NCBI GenBank assembly: GCA_965242485.1
Contig: CBDESM010000003.1
Coordinates: forward strand, 1,674,001-1,738,000
Direction of reading: 5' to 3'
DNA: 64,000 bases
DNA from: CBDESM01 sp965242485
GTDB lineage: Bacteria; Chloroflexota; Dehalococcoidia; Bin125
A model generated the notes under the pieces. That model searched no databases. It saw only the letters and a list, made by a program, of their open reading frames with translations, and was not told the origin of the DNA. The translations under genes were made by a program, and so were the position numbers. Shown piece by piece: positions 17,385 through 27,848 of the stretch (the first letter of the stretch is position 1; each line of letters opens with the position of its first letter).

Positions 17385-20300
17385 GTGCCCGCCGACAAGA
17401 TCACAGTCCGCGGCGCGCGCGAACATAACCTCAAGGACGTCGACGTCAGCCTCCCCCGCGACCAGCTGGTCGTCATCACCGGCCTCTCCGGCTCCGGCAA
17501 ATCATCCCTCGCCTTCGACACCATCTACGCCGAAGGCCAGCGCCGCTACGTCGAATCCCTCTCCGCCTACGCGCGCCAGTTCCTCGGCCGCATGGAAAAG
17601 CCCGACGTCGACCTGATCGACGGCCTCTCCCCCGCCATCTCCATCGACCAGAAGACCGGCTCCCGCAACCCCCGATCCACCGTCGGCACCGTCACCGAGA
17701 TCTACGACTACCTCCGCCTCCTCTTCGCCCGCGCCGGCAGGCCCCACTGCCCGATCTGCGGCGACCCCATCGCCAGCCAGACCGTCCAGCAGATGGTCGA
17801 CCATGTCCTCGGCCTTCCGCCCGGTTCCCGCCTCCTCGTCATGGCCCCCGTCGTCCGCGACCGCAAGGGCGAGCACCAGCAGGTCCTCGAAGATGCCCGC
17901 TCGCGCGGCTTCGTCCGCGCCCGCGTCGACGGCGAAGTCCGTTCGCTCGACGAGCGGATCGAACTCGAAAAGAACAAGCGCCACAGCATCGACGTCGTCG
18001 TCGACCGCATCGCCCTGCCCGCCGAACAACCCGAGCCGGACGAGCTCAAAACCCTCTCCGGGCGCCTCGCCGAAAGCGTCGAGCAGGCGCTCCAGCTCGG
18101 CGAAGGCATCCTCCGCATCAACGTCGACGGCGCGGACGACGACATCGTCATGGCCGAGCAGCTCGCCTGCCCCCGCGACATGTACGCCCTCGGCGAGATC
18201 GAGCCCCGCTCCTTCTCCTTCAACAGCCCGCACGGCGCCTGCCCCGACTGCACCGGCCTCGGCATGACCATGGAAGTCGACCCCGATCTCGTCGTGCCCG
18301 ACCGCTCGAAATCGCTCGAAGACGGCGCAATCGCCGCTTGGGGCCGCTCCGCCGCCCAGCACGGCTGGCACCGCCGCCAGCTCGAAGCCGTCTTCGGCGC
18401 CTTCGGCGAGGAGATCGAGACACCCTTCGACGAACTCTCCGACGACCTGATCAACGCCGTCTTTTACGGCCTCGAAGAATCCGTCGTCGTCGAATTCGTC
18501 AACTCCCGCGGCCGCACCCGCCGCTACGAAGTCCAGTTCGAAGGCGTCATCTCCAACCTCGCCCGACGCTACAAGGAAACCGACTCCGACTGGTCCCGCA
18601 CCGAGATCGAGCGCTACATGGTCGAGGTCCCCTGCCGCGCCTGCGGCGGCGCTCGCCTCAAGCGCGACTCCCTCGCCGTCAAGGTCGACGACCGCAGCAT
18701 CGTCGAGGTCACCTCGCAATCCGTCGCCGCCGCCAGCGAATGGGCCAAGCGCATCTCCGGCAAGCGCTCCCCGCTCAGCGCCCGCGAACTCGCCATCGCC
18801 CGCCAGATCCTCAAGGAAATCCGCGAGCGCCTCGCCTTCCTCGTCGACGTCGGCCTCGACTACCTCACGCTCGACCGCGCCGCCGCCACGCTCAGCGGCG
18901 GCGAAGCCCAGCGCATCCGCCTCGCCACCCAGATCGGCTCCTCGCTCATGGGCGTCCTCTACGTCTGCGACGAGCCCTCGATCGGCCTCCACCCGCTCGA
19001 CGACGAGCGCCTCATCCGCACCCTCGAACGCCTCCGCGACCTCGGCAACACCGTCCTCATCGTCGAGCACGACGAAGCCACCATGCGCGCCGCCGACTAC
19101 ATCATCGACATGGGCCCCGGCGCCGGCGAGCACGGCGGCGAAATCGTCGCCGCCGGCCCGCCGGACAAGATCATGAAGAACCGCAAATCCATGACCGGCG
19201 CCTACCTCAGCGGCCGCCGACGCATCCCCATGCCCGGCATCCGCCGCATCGGCAACGGCGAATCCATCGTCGTCCGCGCCGCCGCCGAGCATAATCTCAA
19301 GGAAATCGACGTCGAACTCCCGCTCGGCTGCTTCATCTGCGTCACCGGCGTCAGCGGCTCCGGCAAGAGCACCCTCGTCAACGACCTCCTCCACGCCAGC
19401 GCCGCCCAGCAGCTGCACGGCGCGCGCCGCCGCCCCGGCGCCATGGCCGGCATCGACGGCCTCGACTGCATCGACAAGGTCATCGACATCGACCAATCCC
19501 CGATCGGCCGCACCCCCCGCTCCAACCCCGCCACCTACACCGGACTCTTCACCCCCGTCCGCGAACTCTTCGCCTCCGTCCCCGAAGCCCGCATGCGCGG
19601 CTACAAGCCCGGCCGCTTCTCCTTCAACGTCAAGGGCGGCCGCTGCGAAGCCTGCAAGGGCGACGGCTACAACACCATCGAAATGCAGTTCCTGCCCGAC
19701 GTCACCGTCCCCTGCGAAGTTTGCGAAGGCGCCCGCTACAACCGCGAAGCCCTCGAAATCCGCTACAAGGACCACAGCATCGCCCAGGTCCTCGACCTCA
19801 CCATCGACGAAGCCGTCGAACTCTTCGACGCCCACCCCGCCATCCGACGCAAGCTCGCCACCCTCCAGGCCGTCGGCCTCGGCTACATCAAGCTCGGCCA
19901 GCCCGCCACCACCCTCTCCGGCGGCGAAGCCCAGCGCGTCAAGCTCAGCACCGAACTCTCCAAGCGCAGCACCGGACGCACCCTCTACCTGCTCGACGAG
20001 CCCACCACCGGCCTCTCCTTCCAAGACGTCGAAGCACTGCTCGGCGTCCTCCAGAAGCTCGTCGACGGCGGCAACACCGTCGTCGTCATCGAGCATCACC
20101 TCGACGTGATCAAGAACGCCGACTGGGTCATCGATCTCGGGCCGCTCGGCGGCGACCGCGGCGGCGAACTCGTCGCCGCCGGCCCGCCCGAACACGTCGC
20201 CCAAGTCGAACGCAGCCACACCGGCCGCTTCCTCCGCGGCATGCTCGCGCTCCACTCCGAAAACGGCGCAACGCCCGCCCGCGCCGCCTCCCCCAAGCAG

Positions 20301-20387
20301 CGGCGCGCGCGCAACGGCGCCGGGGGCGGCAAAAACGGCGCCGGCAAGGCTCCCGCGGGCCGCAAGCGCTCCGCCGCCGGCGCCTGA
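17385..20387 (+). CDS. uvrA: excinuclease ABC subunit A
   Basis: This 1000-aa ABC-type ATPase recognises DNA damage and loads UvrB in nucleotide excision repair. It has two nucleotide-binding halves: Walker A GLSGSGKSS (near 34) and GVSGSGKST (about 655), and ABC signatures LSGGEAQRIRLATQ and LSGGEAQRVKLSTE with the following DEP motifs. Zinc-binding Cys are present in CPICGDPI, CRACGGARL and the CEACKGDG...CEVCEGARY pair. The start is GTG at 17385. A Gly/Ala/Lys/Arg-rich tail of about 45 residues follows the normal end, making it slightly longer than usual UvrA. The divergent gene is polA. Confidence 0.97.
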   Translation: MPADKITVRGAREHNLKDVDVSLPRDQLVVITGLSGSGKSSLAFDTIYAEGQRRYVESLSAYARQFLGRMEKPDVDLIDGLSPAISIDQKTGSRNPRSTVGTVTEIYDYLRLLFARAGRPHCPICGDPIASQTVQQMVDHVLGLPPGSRLLVMAPVVRDRKGEHQQVLEDARSRGFVRARVDGEVRSLDERIELEKNKRHSIDVVVDRIALPAEQPEPDELKTLSGRLAESVEQALQLGEGILRINVDGADDDIVMAEQLACPRDMYALGEIEPRSFSFNSPHGACPDCTGLGMTMEVDPDLVVPDRSKSLEDGAIAAWGRSAAQHGWHRRQLEAVFGAFGEEIETPFDELSDDLINAVFYGLEESVVVEFVNSRGRTRRYEVQFEGVISNLARRYKETDSDWSRTEIERYMVEVPCRACGGARLKRDSLAVKVDDRSIVEVTSQSVAAASEWAKRISGKRSPLSARELAIARQILKEIRERLAFLVDVGLDYLTLDRAAATLSGGEAQRIRLATQIGSSLMGVLYVCDEPSIGLHPLDDERLIRTLERLRDLGNTVLIVEHDEATMRAADYIIDMGPGAGEHGGEIVAAGPPDKIMKNRKSMTGAYLSGRRRIPMPGIRRIGNGESIVVRAAAEHNLKEIDVELPLGCFICVTGVSGSGKSTLVNDLLHASAAQQLHGARRRPGAMAGIDGLDCIDKVIDIDQSPIGRTPRSNPATYTGLFTPVRELFASVPEARMRGYKPGRFSFNVKGGRCEACKGDGYNTIEMQFLPDVTVPCEVCEGARYNREALEIRYKDHSIAQVLDLTIDEAVELFDAHPAIRRKLATLQAVGLGYIKLGQPATTLSGGEAQRVKLSTELSKRSTGRTLYLLDEPTTGLSFQDVEALLGVLQKLVDGGNTVVVIEHHLDVIKNADWVIDLGPLGGDRGGELVAAGPPEHVAQVERSHTGRFLRGMLALHSENGATPARAASPKQRRARNGAGGGKNGAGKAPAGRKRSAAGA

Positions 20388-20433
20388 CCCGGCGGATTTC
20401 ACGCGCGGGTATTGCCCCCTCTGCCCGCACCCC

Positions 20434-20439
20434 CTATAA
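20434..20439 (+). promoter_or_regulatory. -10 box for the ferredoxin gene
   Basis: TATAAC lies 61 bases before the ferredoxin ATG (20500), in a gap of 112 bases after uvrA. A GGAGAGAGG ribosome site lies near 20484-20492. Confidence 0.4.
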
Positions 20440-20499
20440 CGGGAGTGCAGAAGCAGCACCGCGGGCGCGCCGCGGCTGCCGCGCGGAGAGAGGCGTCCC

Positions 20500-20781
<282 letters not shown>

Positions 20782-20804
20782 CCGCGCCCGCGTCAAGGGC
20801 GCGG
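20782..20804 (+). terminator. hairpin after fdxA
   Basis: CCGCGCCC (20782-20789) pairs perfectly with GGGCGCGG (20797-20804) across a 7-base loop. No T run follows, so it may stabilise the 3' end or act as a GC-type terminator. Confidence 0.5.
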
Positions 20805-21057
20805 AACGCGCAGGGCCGGCGGCTCCTGCCGGGCAAGGATCCGGAACGCCGCCGTCCTGCCGTCTCCGGTCGACCAGCTAGGGATCCCAGTCTTGGTACC
20901 GGGGCCGGCCTACGCGGTGCTGTGATTCGGCGATCCGCGCCGAGTCGTGGCCCCGCGTTGAGCGTGGCGGGGTGCCGGATATCGGGAGAGAGTCCGTTGC
21001 AGACCGGCTGTTTCGTTGGCGCTGGTTGCGTGGTCGTGGCTTGGTCGCTGGGGCCGG
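20805..21057. other. gene-free gap before the SWM-repeat gene
   Basis: The gap between fdxA and the giant plus-strand gene is 314 bases. After the hairpin at 20782-20804 I see no ORF, tRNA or recognisable RNA in 20805-21057. The promoter and inverted repeat of the next gene occupy 21058-21100. Confidence 0.5.
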
Positions 21058-21086
21058 TTGACGCATAACCGGCGCTCCCATAGCCT
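21058..21086 (+). promoter_or_regulatory. promoter of the giant SWM-repeat gene
   Basis: TTGACG (21058-21063) and TAGCCT (21081-21086) are separated by 17 bases, the best two-box promoter in the window. Transcription would start near 21093, only a few bases before the first possible ATG at 21096. Confidence 0.6.
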
Positions 21087-21100
21087 GTACCGGTTATGCG
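21062..21100. repeat. inverted repeat over promoter and start codon
   Basis: CGCATAACCGG (21062-21072) and CCGGTTATGCG (21090-21100) are perfect 11-base inverted repeats with a 17-base spacer. The left arm overlaps the -35 box end, the spacer holds the -10 box and the right arm holds the ATG at 21096. It looks like a repressor operator with half-sites 28 bases apart centre to centre. Confidence 0.65.
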
Positions 21101-24100
21101 CGGGGCAGGGTTGGGCGGGGTGATGGCGCGTTGCTTGGTGATCTTGGCGATGCGAGGTTCTCGGGGTTGGTTTCTCGCGATTTTCGTCGCTTTCGCCCTC
21201 TCTGCTGGCGTGGTTGAACGCAGTGCGGATGCGCAGGTGCCGGATTTGACGTTTGTATCGGGGACGGCGGGCGGGTCCATGGTTGCGTTGACATTTTCTT
21301 CGGCGATCCGGGCTTCGCCCAAACCCGCTACATCGTTGTTCAATGTATATGAGTTACCGAGTTATACGGAGCCGGGGGTCGCATCCGTATCGGTATCCGG
21401 GGCGACGGTCACGTTGACTTTGAGTCGGGCGATTGGGACGGGACTTGCAGTTGAGGTGTGGCTTTGCGCCAGCGATGCGACCTGCGGCGGCAGCCTGCTC
21501 ACGGCGGCGAACGGCGCGACGATGACGGGCGATCAGAAGCTGAGCCCGATCAGCGCGCCCGCGGCCGCGTTCAGTTACGCTTCGGTCAAGGGGTACCGCG
21601 TGCAGATATATTTCGATTCCGCGATCACCACGACGCAGTTGCCGGCAAGCAGCGCCTTCAGCTTCAGCGGCCACACGACTGATATTTTGAACGTGCTCTG
21701 GAACGCCGATCATGTCGAGCTGACGCTTTCCCGCCCGGTCGCGAACGGCGGCGAGCCGGATATTTCCTATACCAAGCCGGCCTCGAATCCGCTGACCTCT
21801 ACGGGCGGAGACGTTGCGAACTTCAACATCAAGAGCAGCAGTTCGACGACGTTCAGCGACCCCGGCCCGGTCATTACCGGATTGGCTGCATCGGGTGATG
21901 TGCTCACCTTGACGTCGGATATAGCGCTGACTGCTCCAGCCGGCGCTTCGGCGTCCGACTTCAAGGTCTGCACCGCTTGGTCGGCGACGACCGGCGAGCA
22001 CGGCGGCTGCACCGACGCGAGCGCATCGACGGTATCGGGAACCTCGATCACGCTCACCTTCCCCAGCGGAACGTTGCCGGTAAATACGAAGCTCTGGCTG
22101 CGCTATACCGCCCAGAAAGCCAATCGCCTGCGCGACTCGTCCGACTCGATGCGCCGGCTGGCAGTGATCGAAACGCATCCGTTCACGATCGCGGGAGCCT
22201 TGCCGACTGCATCGAGCGGCAGCGTGAACGGCAGCTCGATCTCGATCAGCTTCAGCGGCGCATTGAAGACCGCGACTGCGCTGGAGGCATCCGCCTTCAG
22301 CTTCACGCCGGCGAACACCGCCAGCGCCGCTTCCGCGAGCGGCACTACGCTCAGCCTCACGCTCGGCACGGCGGTCGCGGAAGGCGCGTCGCTGGCGGTT
22401 TCATACTCGCCGCCCGCGAGTCCGGCCGTCGCGCTGGAGGCGCAGGACGGGCGCGGGATTGCCGCATTTTCCTTGAACCTGACCAACTTGACCGACACGG
22501 CGCCGGCCTTGTCGTCGGCGTCCGTGAACGGCAGCGCGCTGACGCTGACCTTCGACCAGTCGCTGAACCAATCATCGGTTCCGGCCGCCTCGGCCTTCGC
22601 TGCAACCATCGCCGGGACCGCGACGTCGGTCAGCAACGTCGCGATCAGCGGTCGCACGGTGACGCTCACCCTCGCGACCGCTGCAGCCCACAACGATGCG
22701 GTCACGATCGCGTACACCCCGCCCTCGCAGAACCCGCTGACCGATTCCAGCGGCAATGACGCGGCCGCGATTTCCGCGCGTTCGGTAGCCAACAACACGC
22801 CGGCGCCGCTGCCGACGCTCTCGACGGCGACCGTGGACGGCAGCACGGTCGCGCTCGCGTTCAGCGGCGCGCTCAGTGCGAACACGGCGCTGTCAACCGC
22901 GAGCTTCTCCTTCTCGCCGGCGAACTCGGTTACGGCTGCCAGCGCCAGCGGCACGACCGTCACGATCACGCTGGGCACAGCCCTGTCGGAGGGCGCCGCG
23001 TCGTCAATCACCTACACGGCGCCCGCGACCGCGACGGACGGCATCCAAGCGGCGGACGGGAGAGCGGTCGCGAGTTTCGCTTCCTCGCTCGTGAACAATA
23101 CCGATACCGCGCCGGTGGCAGATTCGATTGCGGTCAACGGGGCCGCGCTGAAGATCGTGTTCGACCAGGCATTAGCTACTACCTCAGTGCCGGCGGCTAC
23201 CGCGTTCACGGTGAAAGTCGGGACGATGACGAATGCCGTGACCGCTGTCGCGATCTCGGATCGCACGGTTACTTTGACATTGACCAGCGCAGCAACTCAC
23301 AGTGATGCCGTAACTGTAGCGTACAGCCGTCCAGCGGCGAATCCCTTGAAGGACGGCACGAACAATCAGGTCGCCGACTTCGGGCCGAGCTCGGCGACGA
23401 ACAATACCCCTGTTCCGTTGCCGACCCTGAGCAGCGCCGCCGTCAACGGCAGCTCGGTGACGTTGACGTTCTCGGGCTCGCTGAAGAACAACTCCGCCCT
23501 GGCGGCGGGCGCATTCAGTTTCACGCCCGCGACGACGGTGAGCAGCGCCAGCGCGAGCGGCACGACTGCCACGATCACCCTGCAGCAGCGCGTCGCCGAC
23601 GGCGCGACGCTTTCTATAAGTTATACAGAGCCGGAAACTGCATCGTCCGGCCTGCAAGCGGCGGATGGCAGGTCGATCGCGGATTTCAGCATGTCGCTGG
23701 TGAATAATACCGACGACGCCCCGACCGCTGCGAGCGCGGAAACGAACGTCGCCGGCACCGAGATCGCCGTCTCGTTCAGCGAAGCGCTGACGACCGATGC
23801 ATCGGGAACGCCGGCGGCATCAGCGTTCTCGATCACGGGTTCGGCCGCGGCGAGCAGCGTGGCGGTCAGCGGCAGCACGGCAACGATCACGCTGGCTTCA
23901 GCGGTCGCCGAGGGTGCTGCCCTCAACCTTGCGTATGCGAAACCGACTTCCGGCGGCGTCTTCAAAGATGCGGATCAAGGCCGGCTCGATGTCGCGGCGT
24001 TCTCGATCTCGGTGACCAATCGGACGGATGTAGCGCCGGTCGTTTCCGGCAGCATCGTCGGCAACGGCTCGACGATCTCGATCACGTTCGATCAAACTCT

Positions 24101-27100
24101 CGCGTCGACCGTTCCCGCAGCCGGCGCATTCGCGCTCACCGGCACGACGGCGACGGTATCGACGGTGGCGATCAACGCCGCGACGGTCGCGCTGTCGCTG
24201 TCGGCCTCGCTCAAAGAAGGCGCATCGGTTTCATTGGCCTATGCGCCGCCGTCCAGCGGGAAGCTCGCGGACCCGAGCGGGAACGCGGTCGCGGCGTTCA
24301 CCTTGGCAATCGCCAACCAGACGGACACGGCGCCGGTTCCGCTCTCGGCCGCGGTCGCGGGAACGCAATTGACGATCACGTTCGATCAAGCGCTGGATTC
24401 GGCATCGGTACCGGCCGCGGCGGCGTTCGCGGTTTCAGTTGCCGGGAATGCCCGGAGCATATCGAACGTCCAACTCTCGGGCTCGACCGCTACGCTCACG
24501 CTGGCTTCCGCGGTACGGCGCGGGGAGGCCGTCACCGCGTCTTACACCAAACCGGCAGCCTCGCCGCTGCGCGATTCTTCAATGCTGGCCACCGTTTCTT
24601 TCGCGTCGCTTTCCGTCGTGAACCGGAGCCGCGCGATGGCGCTGAACGCGTCCGTGGATGGCTCGTCCGGCACGATCAGTTTTGACAGCGCCTTGGTCGC
24701 GGACAGCATGCTGGATACGGCGGCGTTCGTGTTCAGCCCGCGCTACATCGTGAGCAGCGCCGCCGCTACTGGCAGCAAGGTGCAGATCACATTCCAAGCG
24801 CCGGTCGTTGAGATTGATGCCGGCATTACGCTTGACTACGACGCGGCTGCGGCTTCCATGCATCCGCTCCGGGATTCAATCGGCGCGCTGCCCTCGTTCG
24901 CACTATCCGTGGCCAATAATACCGATACGGTGCCGGTCGTCTATCTCCCGGATAGCTATGTTGACGGGGACAGTGTCAGGTTGGTGTTCGATCAGGATTT
25001 GGACAGCCGCTTGCCGGATGCCGGGCAGTTCACGATCTCCGGCAGCACGGCTACCGTGACGGGGATCAATCTGGTCAACGGCACTACACCGCCCATCGCC
25101 ACGTTGACGCTGACCCTGAGCGCAGCGGTGCAGGAAGACGCGGCGATCACGGTCGGCTACGCGAAATCAGAGACGGCGACGAAGAATTTGCGGGACCCTG
25201 AGGGAAACGACGTGGCCGCGTTCTCGCATGCAATAACCAACCAGACGGACACGGCGCCGGAGGCGGTGACGGCGACGGTTGACGGCGCGACGATTCTGGT
25301 GGCATTCGATCAAGATCTCAAGCCCGCGGCATCCGTCGTCCCCTCGCACTTCAGCTTGAGCGGCACCAGCCGCACCGTTGCCAGCGGCGAGGTCCGCAAC
25401 GCGAACGGGCGCGGCCTGCTCGAGCTTTCGCTGAACGGCGACGTGCATGAGACCGATATCGTCAAGCTCTCGTACGCGCGGCCGAGCGATTATAGCGGTG
25501 CCATAGCAGTGCAGGACCCGGAAGGCAACAACGCCGAACTGAGCAATTATCTTCTGACGAATTTGACGGATACTGCGGCCGTACTCGTCTCGGCGACGGC
25601 CGACGGTTCGACTCTCGCGTTGCTCTTTGACCAGCCGCTGGCCAGCCAAGCGCCCGCGATCACGGCGTTCTCCGTATCCGGCAGCGGCAGGTCGGTGACC
25701 GGCGCCGCGGTCGCGGATCGAACCGTGACGCTGACCGTCAGCCCTCCCTTCAAGGACAAGGCGGTGGAGACCAGCGGCAGCGTCTCGTACACCCAGCCCG
25801 AGTCTGACGGACTGCAAGACGACGATGGCAATTTTTCCGAGTCGTTCGCCGGGGCGGCGCTGCTGAACGAGACCGATACGATTCCAAAGATCGTCGGCGG
25901 CATCACGGGTGATAAAGACAAGATGAACATCACGTTCGATCAGCCGATCCGGGAGACGCCGTTGATCGCGGCATCCGCATTTTCATTGAGCGGTACTTCT
26001 AGAACGATTGTCAATGTCGCGATTTCGGGCGAAACTTTGACGCTGACGCTTGACGCGCTGCTCAAAGAGGGCAACGACGATGTGAAATTATCGTATGCGC
26101 CGCCCGCCATGAATCCGCTGCAGGATCGATCCATGCCGGCCAATCTGGTCGCTGGCTTCACCCTGGCGGTGAACAACGTGACCGATGTCGGCCCGACCTT
26201 GGAATACGGATACGTCTCGAACAAGCAGGCCGTGTTGGTATTCGACCAGTTGCTCTCGCCCGCATCCGCGCCGAGCTTGCCCTCAACGTTGTGCGATCCG
26301 GGAGTGATGTGTCCTCCCGGCGTGCGGATTTTGGAGTCGGGAGCGGTGCTCGAGGCATCAGGATTCGAAGTCAGGGGACGGGAGCTGGTGGTGAAACTCC
26401 AAGACGATGCCAGTCCTGACAATATCGTGAAATTCCGCTACGACGAGGAGCATAAAGAACATATGGAATTTGCGGATACGTCGAGTCCCGGCAATCCGGT
26501 GAAGACGATCAGTCCGACGGCGCTGCTCAATCTAGCCGTGGCCGGGAAGATCGACGGCGATGAGGCGATCTTGCGGTTCGGAACGGCATTGGGCGGCAGC
26601 GCGGCGCCCAGCGCGTTCACCGTCACCTCCGACGGGCAAGAGATCCAGATCGCGATGGCGAGCAGTGCAGATAAGAAAACAACGCTGACGCTGGCCTCGG
26701 CGGTTGCCGACGGAGCGGATGTGCGGGCGTCGTATGCGGCGCAACCCGGCGGACTGTCGGGAACGGCGGCGACGGGCGATGCCGTGCTGGTCCCCTCGTT
26801 CGATATCGCGTTGGCGAATTGCACGGATGCCGACCCGGTACCGGCATCGATCACGGCCTACAGCCGGCAGGTGCGGATCACATTCGACCAAGCGGTTCGC
26901 GCCGCCGGGCGACTGGAGGCGGCGTTCTCCGTAATCGTGAACGGAGCGTTGAATTCAATTGCGTCCGCTGAAGCATCTGGAGACATAGTCACGTTGCATC
27001 TCCGCGCGGAAATTGCCGAAGGCGACGCGGTCACCGTCGCCTATGCGCCGGCTGGCGGAAACCATTTGCTCGATATCGAGCCGGGAGAGCGGCACGCGGC

Positions 27101-27788
27101 ATGCCGGCAGGGCGGGGCGGGGAGCACGGCGCCGCAATTCAGCCGCGCCGCCGTCAATCGGGTGGCGCGGCCGCCGGCGCCGATCTCGGGCACGGTGAGG
27201 GACCGCATCGTGCGGGTGCGGTTTGACGACGCGCTCGACCGCTCGCAGGTGCCGGCGGGGACGGCGTTCTCGATGACGGCCGGCGCGCGGGTGCTGCGGG
27301 TCCTGGCCGTCCGCGGGAACCTCTTGGAGCTCGAATTGAGCCGGCCGCCGGCATGGGATCGTTCGGTGCGGCTGAGTTACGGGCCGCCCGCCTCCGGGGC
27401 CCTGGCGGATCCGGGTGGGCTGCAGGTGGAGGCGTTCCGCCGACTGCGGCTGGAAAATCTGACCGAAGGGCCGCGGCCCGTGCGGATCCTCGGCACGGGC
27501 CGGACGATCATCGTGGAGTTCGACAAGGAGCTCGATCCGGGCCGGCGGGCGCCGAGCACGACCTGGTGGGTGCACTCGCTGGATTTCCTCGTCGCGGTGC
27601 GCACCTGGGCGCCGAGCGGGCGGACGGCGGTGATCGAGCTGGAGGAGCCGGGGCTGCGGCCGGGGGCGCACGCCTTCCTGGTCCACGTCGCGGAGCTGCC
27701 CTACCGGACGAAGCTGGCGGACCGGTTCGGGTACCGGGTGGCGACGTTCGTGCTGCCGATCGAGAACTTCACCCGGGAATCTCCGTAA
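21096..27788 (+). CDS. giant secreted SWM/SwmB-type repeat protein
   Basis: This protein of up to 2,230 aa has a signal peptide (hydrophobic WFLAIFVAFALSAGVV, likely cut after ADA at about residue 46) and then about 21 beta repeats of 90-105 residues. A typical unit has V.GS.LTLTFDQ.L, VPAA.AF, VSG.TVTLTL, a VTVSYT.P stretch and a GN..A.F...VTN.TDTAP end, as in the SWM repeat of cyanobacterial SwmB-like proteins. These are long surface or secreted proteins linked to adhesion or non-flagellar swimming. No sortase motif, membrane anchor or catalytic domain is seen; repeats run to the C-terminus. The first ATG (21096) is given; 21123 and 21150 are alternatives, and 21150 gives the most normal signal peptide. 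Codon use is more AT-tolerant than the neighbours. Confidence 0.85.
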   Translation: MRGAGLGGVMARCLVILAMRGSRGWFLAIFVAFALSAGVVERSADAQVPDLTFVSGTAGGSMVALTFSSAIRASPKPATSLFNVYELPSYTEPGVASVSVSGATVTLTLSRAIGTGLAVEVWLCASDATCGGSLLTAANGATMTGDQKLSPISAPAAAFSYASVKGYRVQIYFDSAITTTQLPASSAFSFSGHTTDILNVLWNADHVELTLSRPVANGGEPDISYTKPASNPLTSTGGDVANFNIKSSSSTTFSDPGPVITGLAASGDVLTLTSDIALTAPAGASASDFKVCTAWSATTGEHGGCTDASASTVSGTSITLTFPSGTLPVNTKLWLRYTAQKANRLRDSSDSMRRLAVIETHPFTIAGALPTASSGSVNGSSISISFSGALKTATALEASAFSFTPANTASAASASGTTLSLTLGTAVAEGASLAVSYSPPASPAVALEAQDGRGIAAFSLNLTNLTDTAPALSSASVNGSALTLTFDQSLNQSSVPAASAFAATIAGTATSVSNVAISGRTVTLTLATAAAHNDAVTIAYTPPSQNPLTDSSGNDAAAISARSVANNTPAPLPTLSTATVDGSTVALAFSGALSANTALSTASFSFSPANSVTAASASGTTVTITLGTALSEGAASSITYTAPATATDGIQAADGRAVASFASSLVNNTDTAPVADSIAVNGAALKIVFDQALATTSVPAATAFTVKVGTMTNAVTAVAISDRTVTLTLTSAATHSDAVTVAYSRPAANPLKDGTNNQVADFGPSSATNNTPVPLPTLSSAAVNGSSVTLTFSGSLKNNSALAAGAFSFTPATTVSSASASGTTATITLQQRVADGATLSISYTEPETASSGLQAADGRSIADFSMSLVNNTDDAPTAASAETNVAGTEIAVSFSEALTTDASGTPAASAFSITGSAAASSVAVSGSTATITLASAVAEGAALNLAYAKPTSGGVFKDADQGRLDVAAFSISVTNRTDVAPVVSGSIVGNGSTISITFDQTLASTVPAAGAFALTGTTATVSTVAINAATVALSLSASLKEGASVSLAYAPPSSGKLADPSGNAVAAFTLAIANQTDTAPVPLSAAVAGTQLTITFDQALDSASVPAAAAFAVSVAGNARSISNVQLSGSTATLTLASAVRRGEAVTASYTKPAASPLRDSSMLATVSFASLSVVNRSRAMALNASVDGSSGTISFDSALVADSMLDTAAFVFSPRYIVSSAAATGSKVQITFQAPVVEIDAGITLDYDAAAASMHPLRDSIGALPSFALSVANNTDTVPVVYLPDSYVDGDSVRLVFDQDLDSRLPDAGQFTISGSTATVTGINLVNGTTPPIATLTLTLSAAVQEDAAITVGYAKSETATKNLRDPEGNDVAAFSHAITNQTDTAPEAVTATVDGATILVAFDQDLKPAASVVPSHFSLSGTSRTVASGEVRNANGRGLLELSLNGDVHETDIVKLSYARPSDYSGAIAVQDPEGNNAELSNYLLTNLTDTAAVLVSATADGSTLALLFDQPLASQAPAITAFSVSGSGRSVTGAAVADRTVTLTVSPPFKDKAVETSGSVSYTQPESDGLQDDDGNFSESFAGAALLNETDTIPKIVGGITGDKDKMNITFDQPIRETPLIAASAFSLSGTSRTIVNVAISGETLTLTLDALLKEGNDDVKLSYAPPAMNPLQDRSMPANLVAGFTLAVNNVTDVGPTLEYGYVSNKQAVLVFDQLLSPASAPSLPSTLCDPGVMCPPGVRILESGAVLEASGFEVRGRELVVKLQDDASPDNIVKFRYDEEHKEHMEFADTSSPGNPVKTISPTALLNLAVAGKIDGDEAILRFGTALGGSAAPSAFTVTSDGQEIQIAMASSADKKTTLTLASAVADGADVRASYAAQPGGLSGTAATGDAVLVPSFDIALANCTDADPVPASITAYSRQVRITFDQAVRAAGRLEAAFSVIVNGALNSIASAEASGDIVTLHLRAEIAEGDAVTVAYAPAGGNHLLDIEPGERHAACRQGGAGSTAPQFSRAAVNRVARPPAPISGTVRDRIVRVRFDDALDRSQVPAGTAFSMTAGARVLRVLAVRGNLLELELSRPPAWDRSVRLSYGPPASGALADPGGLQVEAFRRLRLENLTEGPRPVRILGTGRTIIVEFDKELDPGRRAPSTTWWVHSLDFLVAVRTWAPSGRTAVIELEEPGLRPGAHAFLVHVAELPYRTKLADRFGYRVATFVLPIENFTRESP
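22203..27785 (+). repeat. SWM repeat array (about 18 of 21 units)
   Basis: Units begin near 22203, 22494, 22800, 23102, 23408, 23712, 24030, 24325, 24630, 24925, 25250, 25565, 25870, 26190, 26525, 26830, 27160 and 27465; three more divergent ones precede 22203. Units at 22203, 22800 and 23408 (FSG.L, AL..G.FSF.PA) resemble each other, as do those at 22494 and 23102 (FDQ.L, SVPAA), so a two-unit block of about 600 bases has been duplicated at least twice. Later units are more divergent. Confidence 0.75.
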
Positions 27789-27848
27789 GCGCCCGTATGC
27801 GCAGACGCCCTTGCCCCGCCCGCCCTGCCGCGCCTCCGGCTGCCGCGA

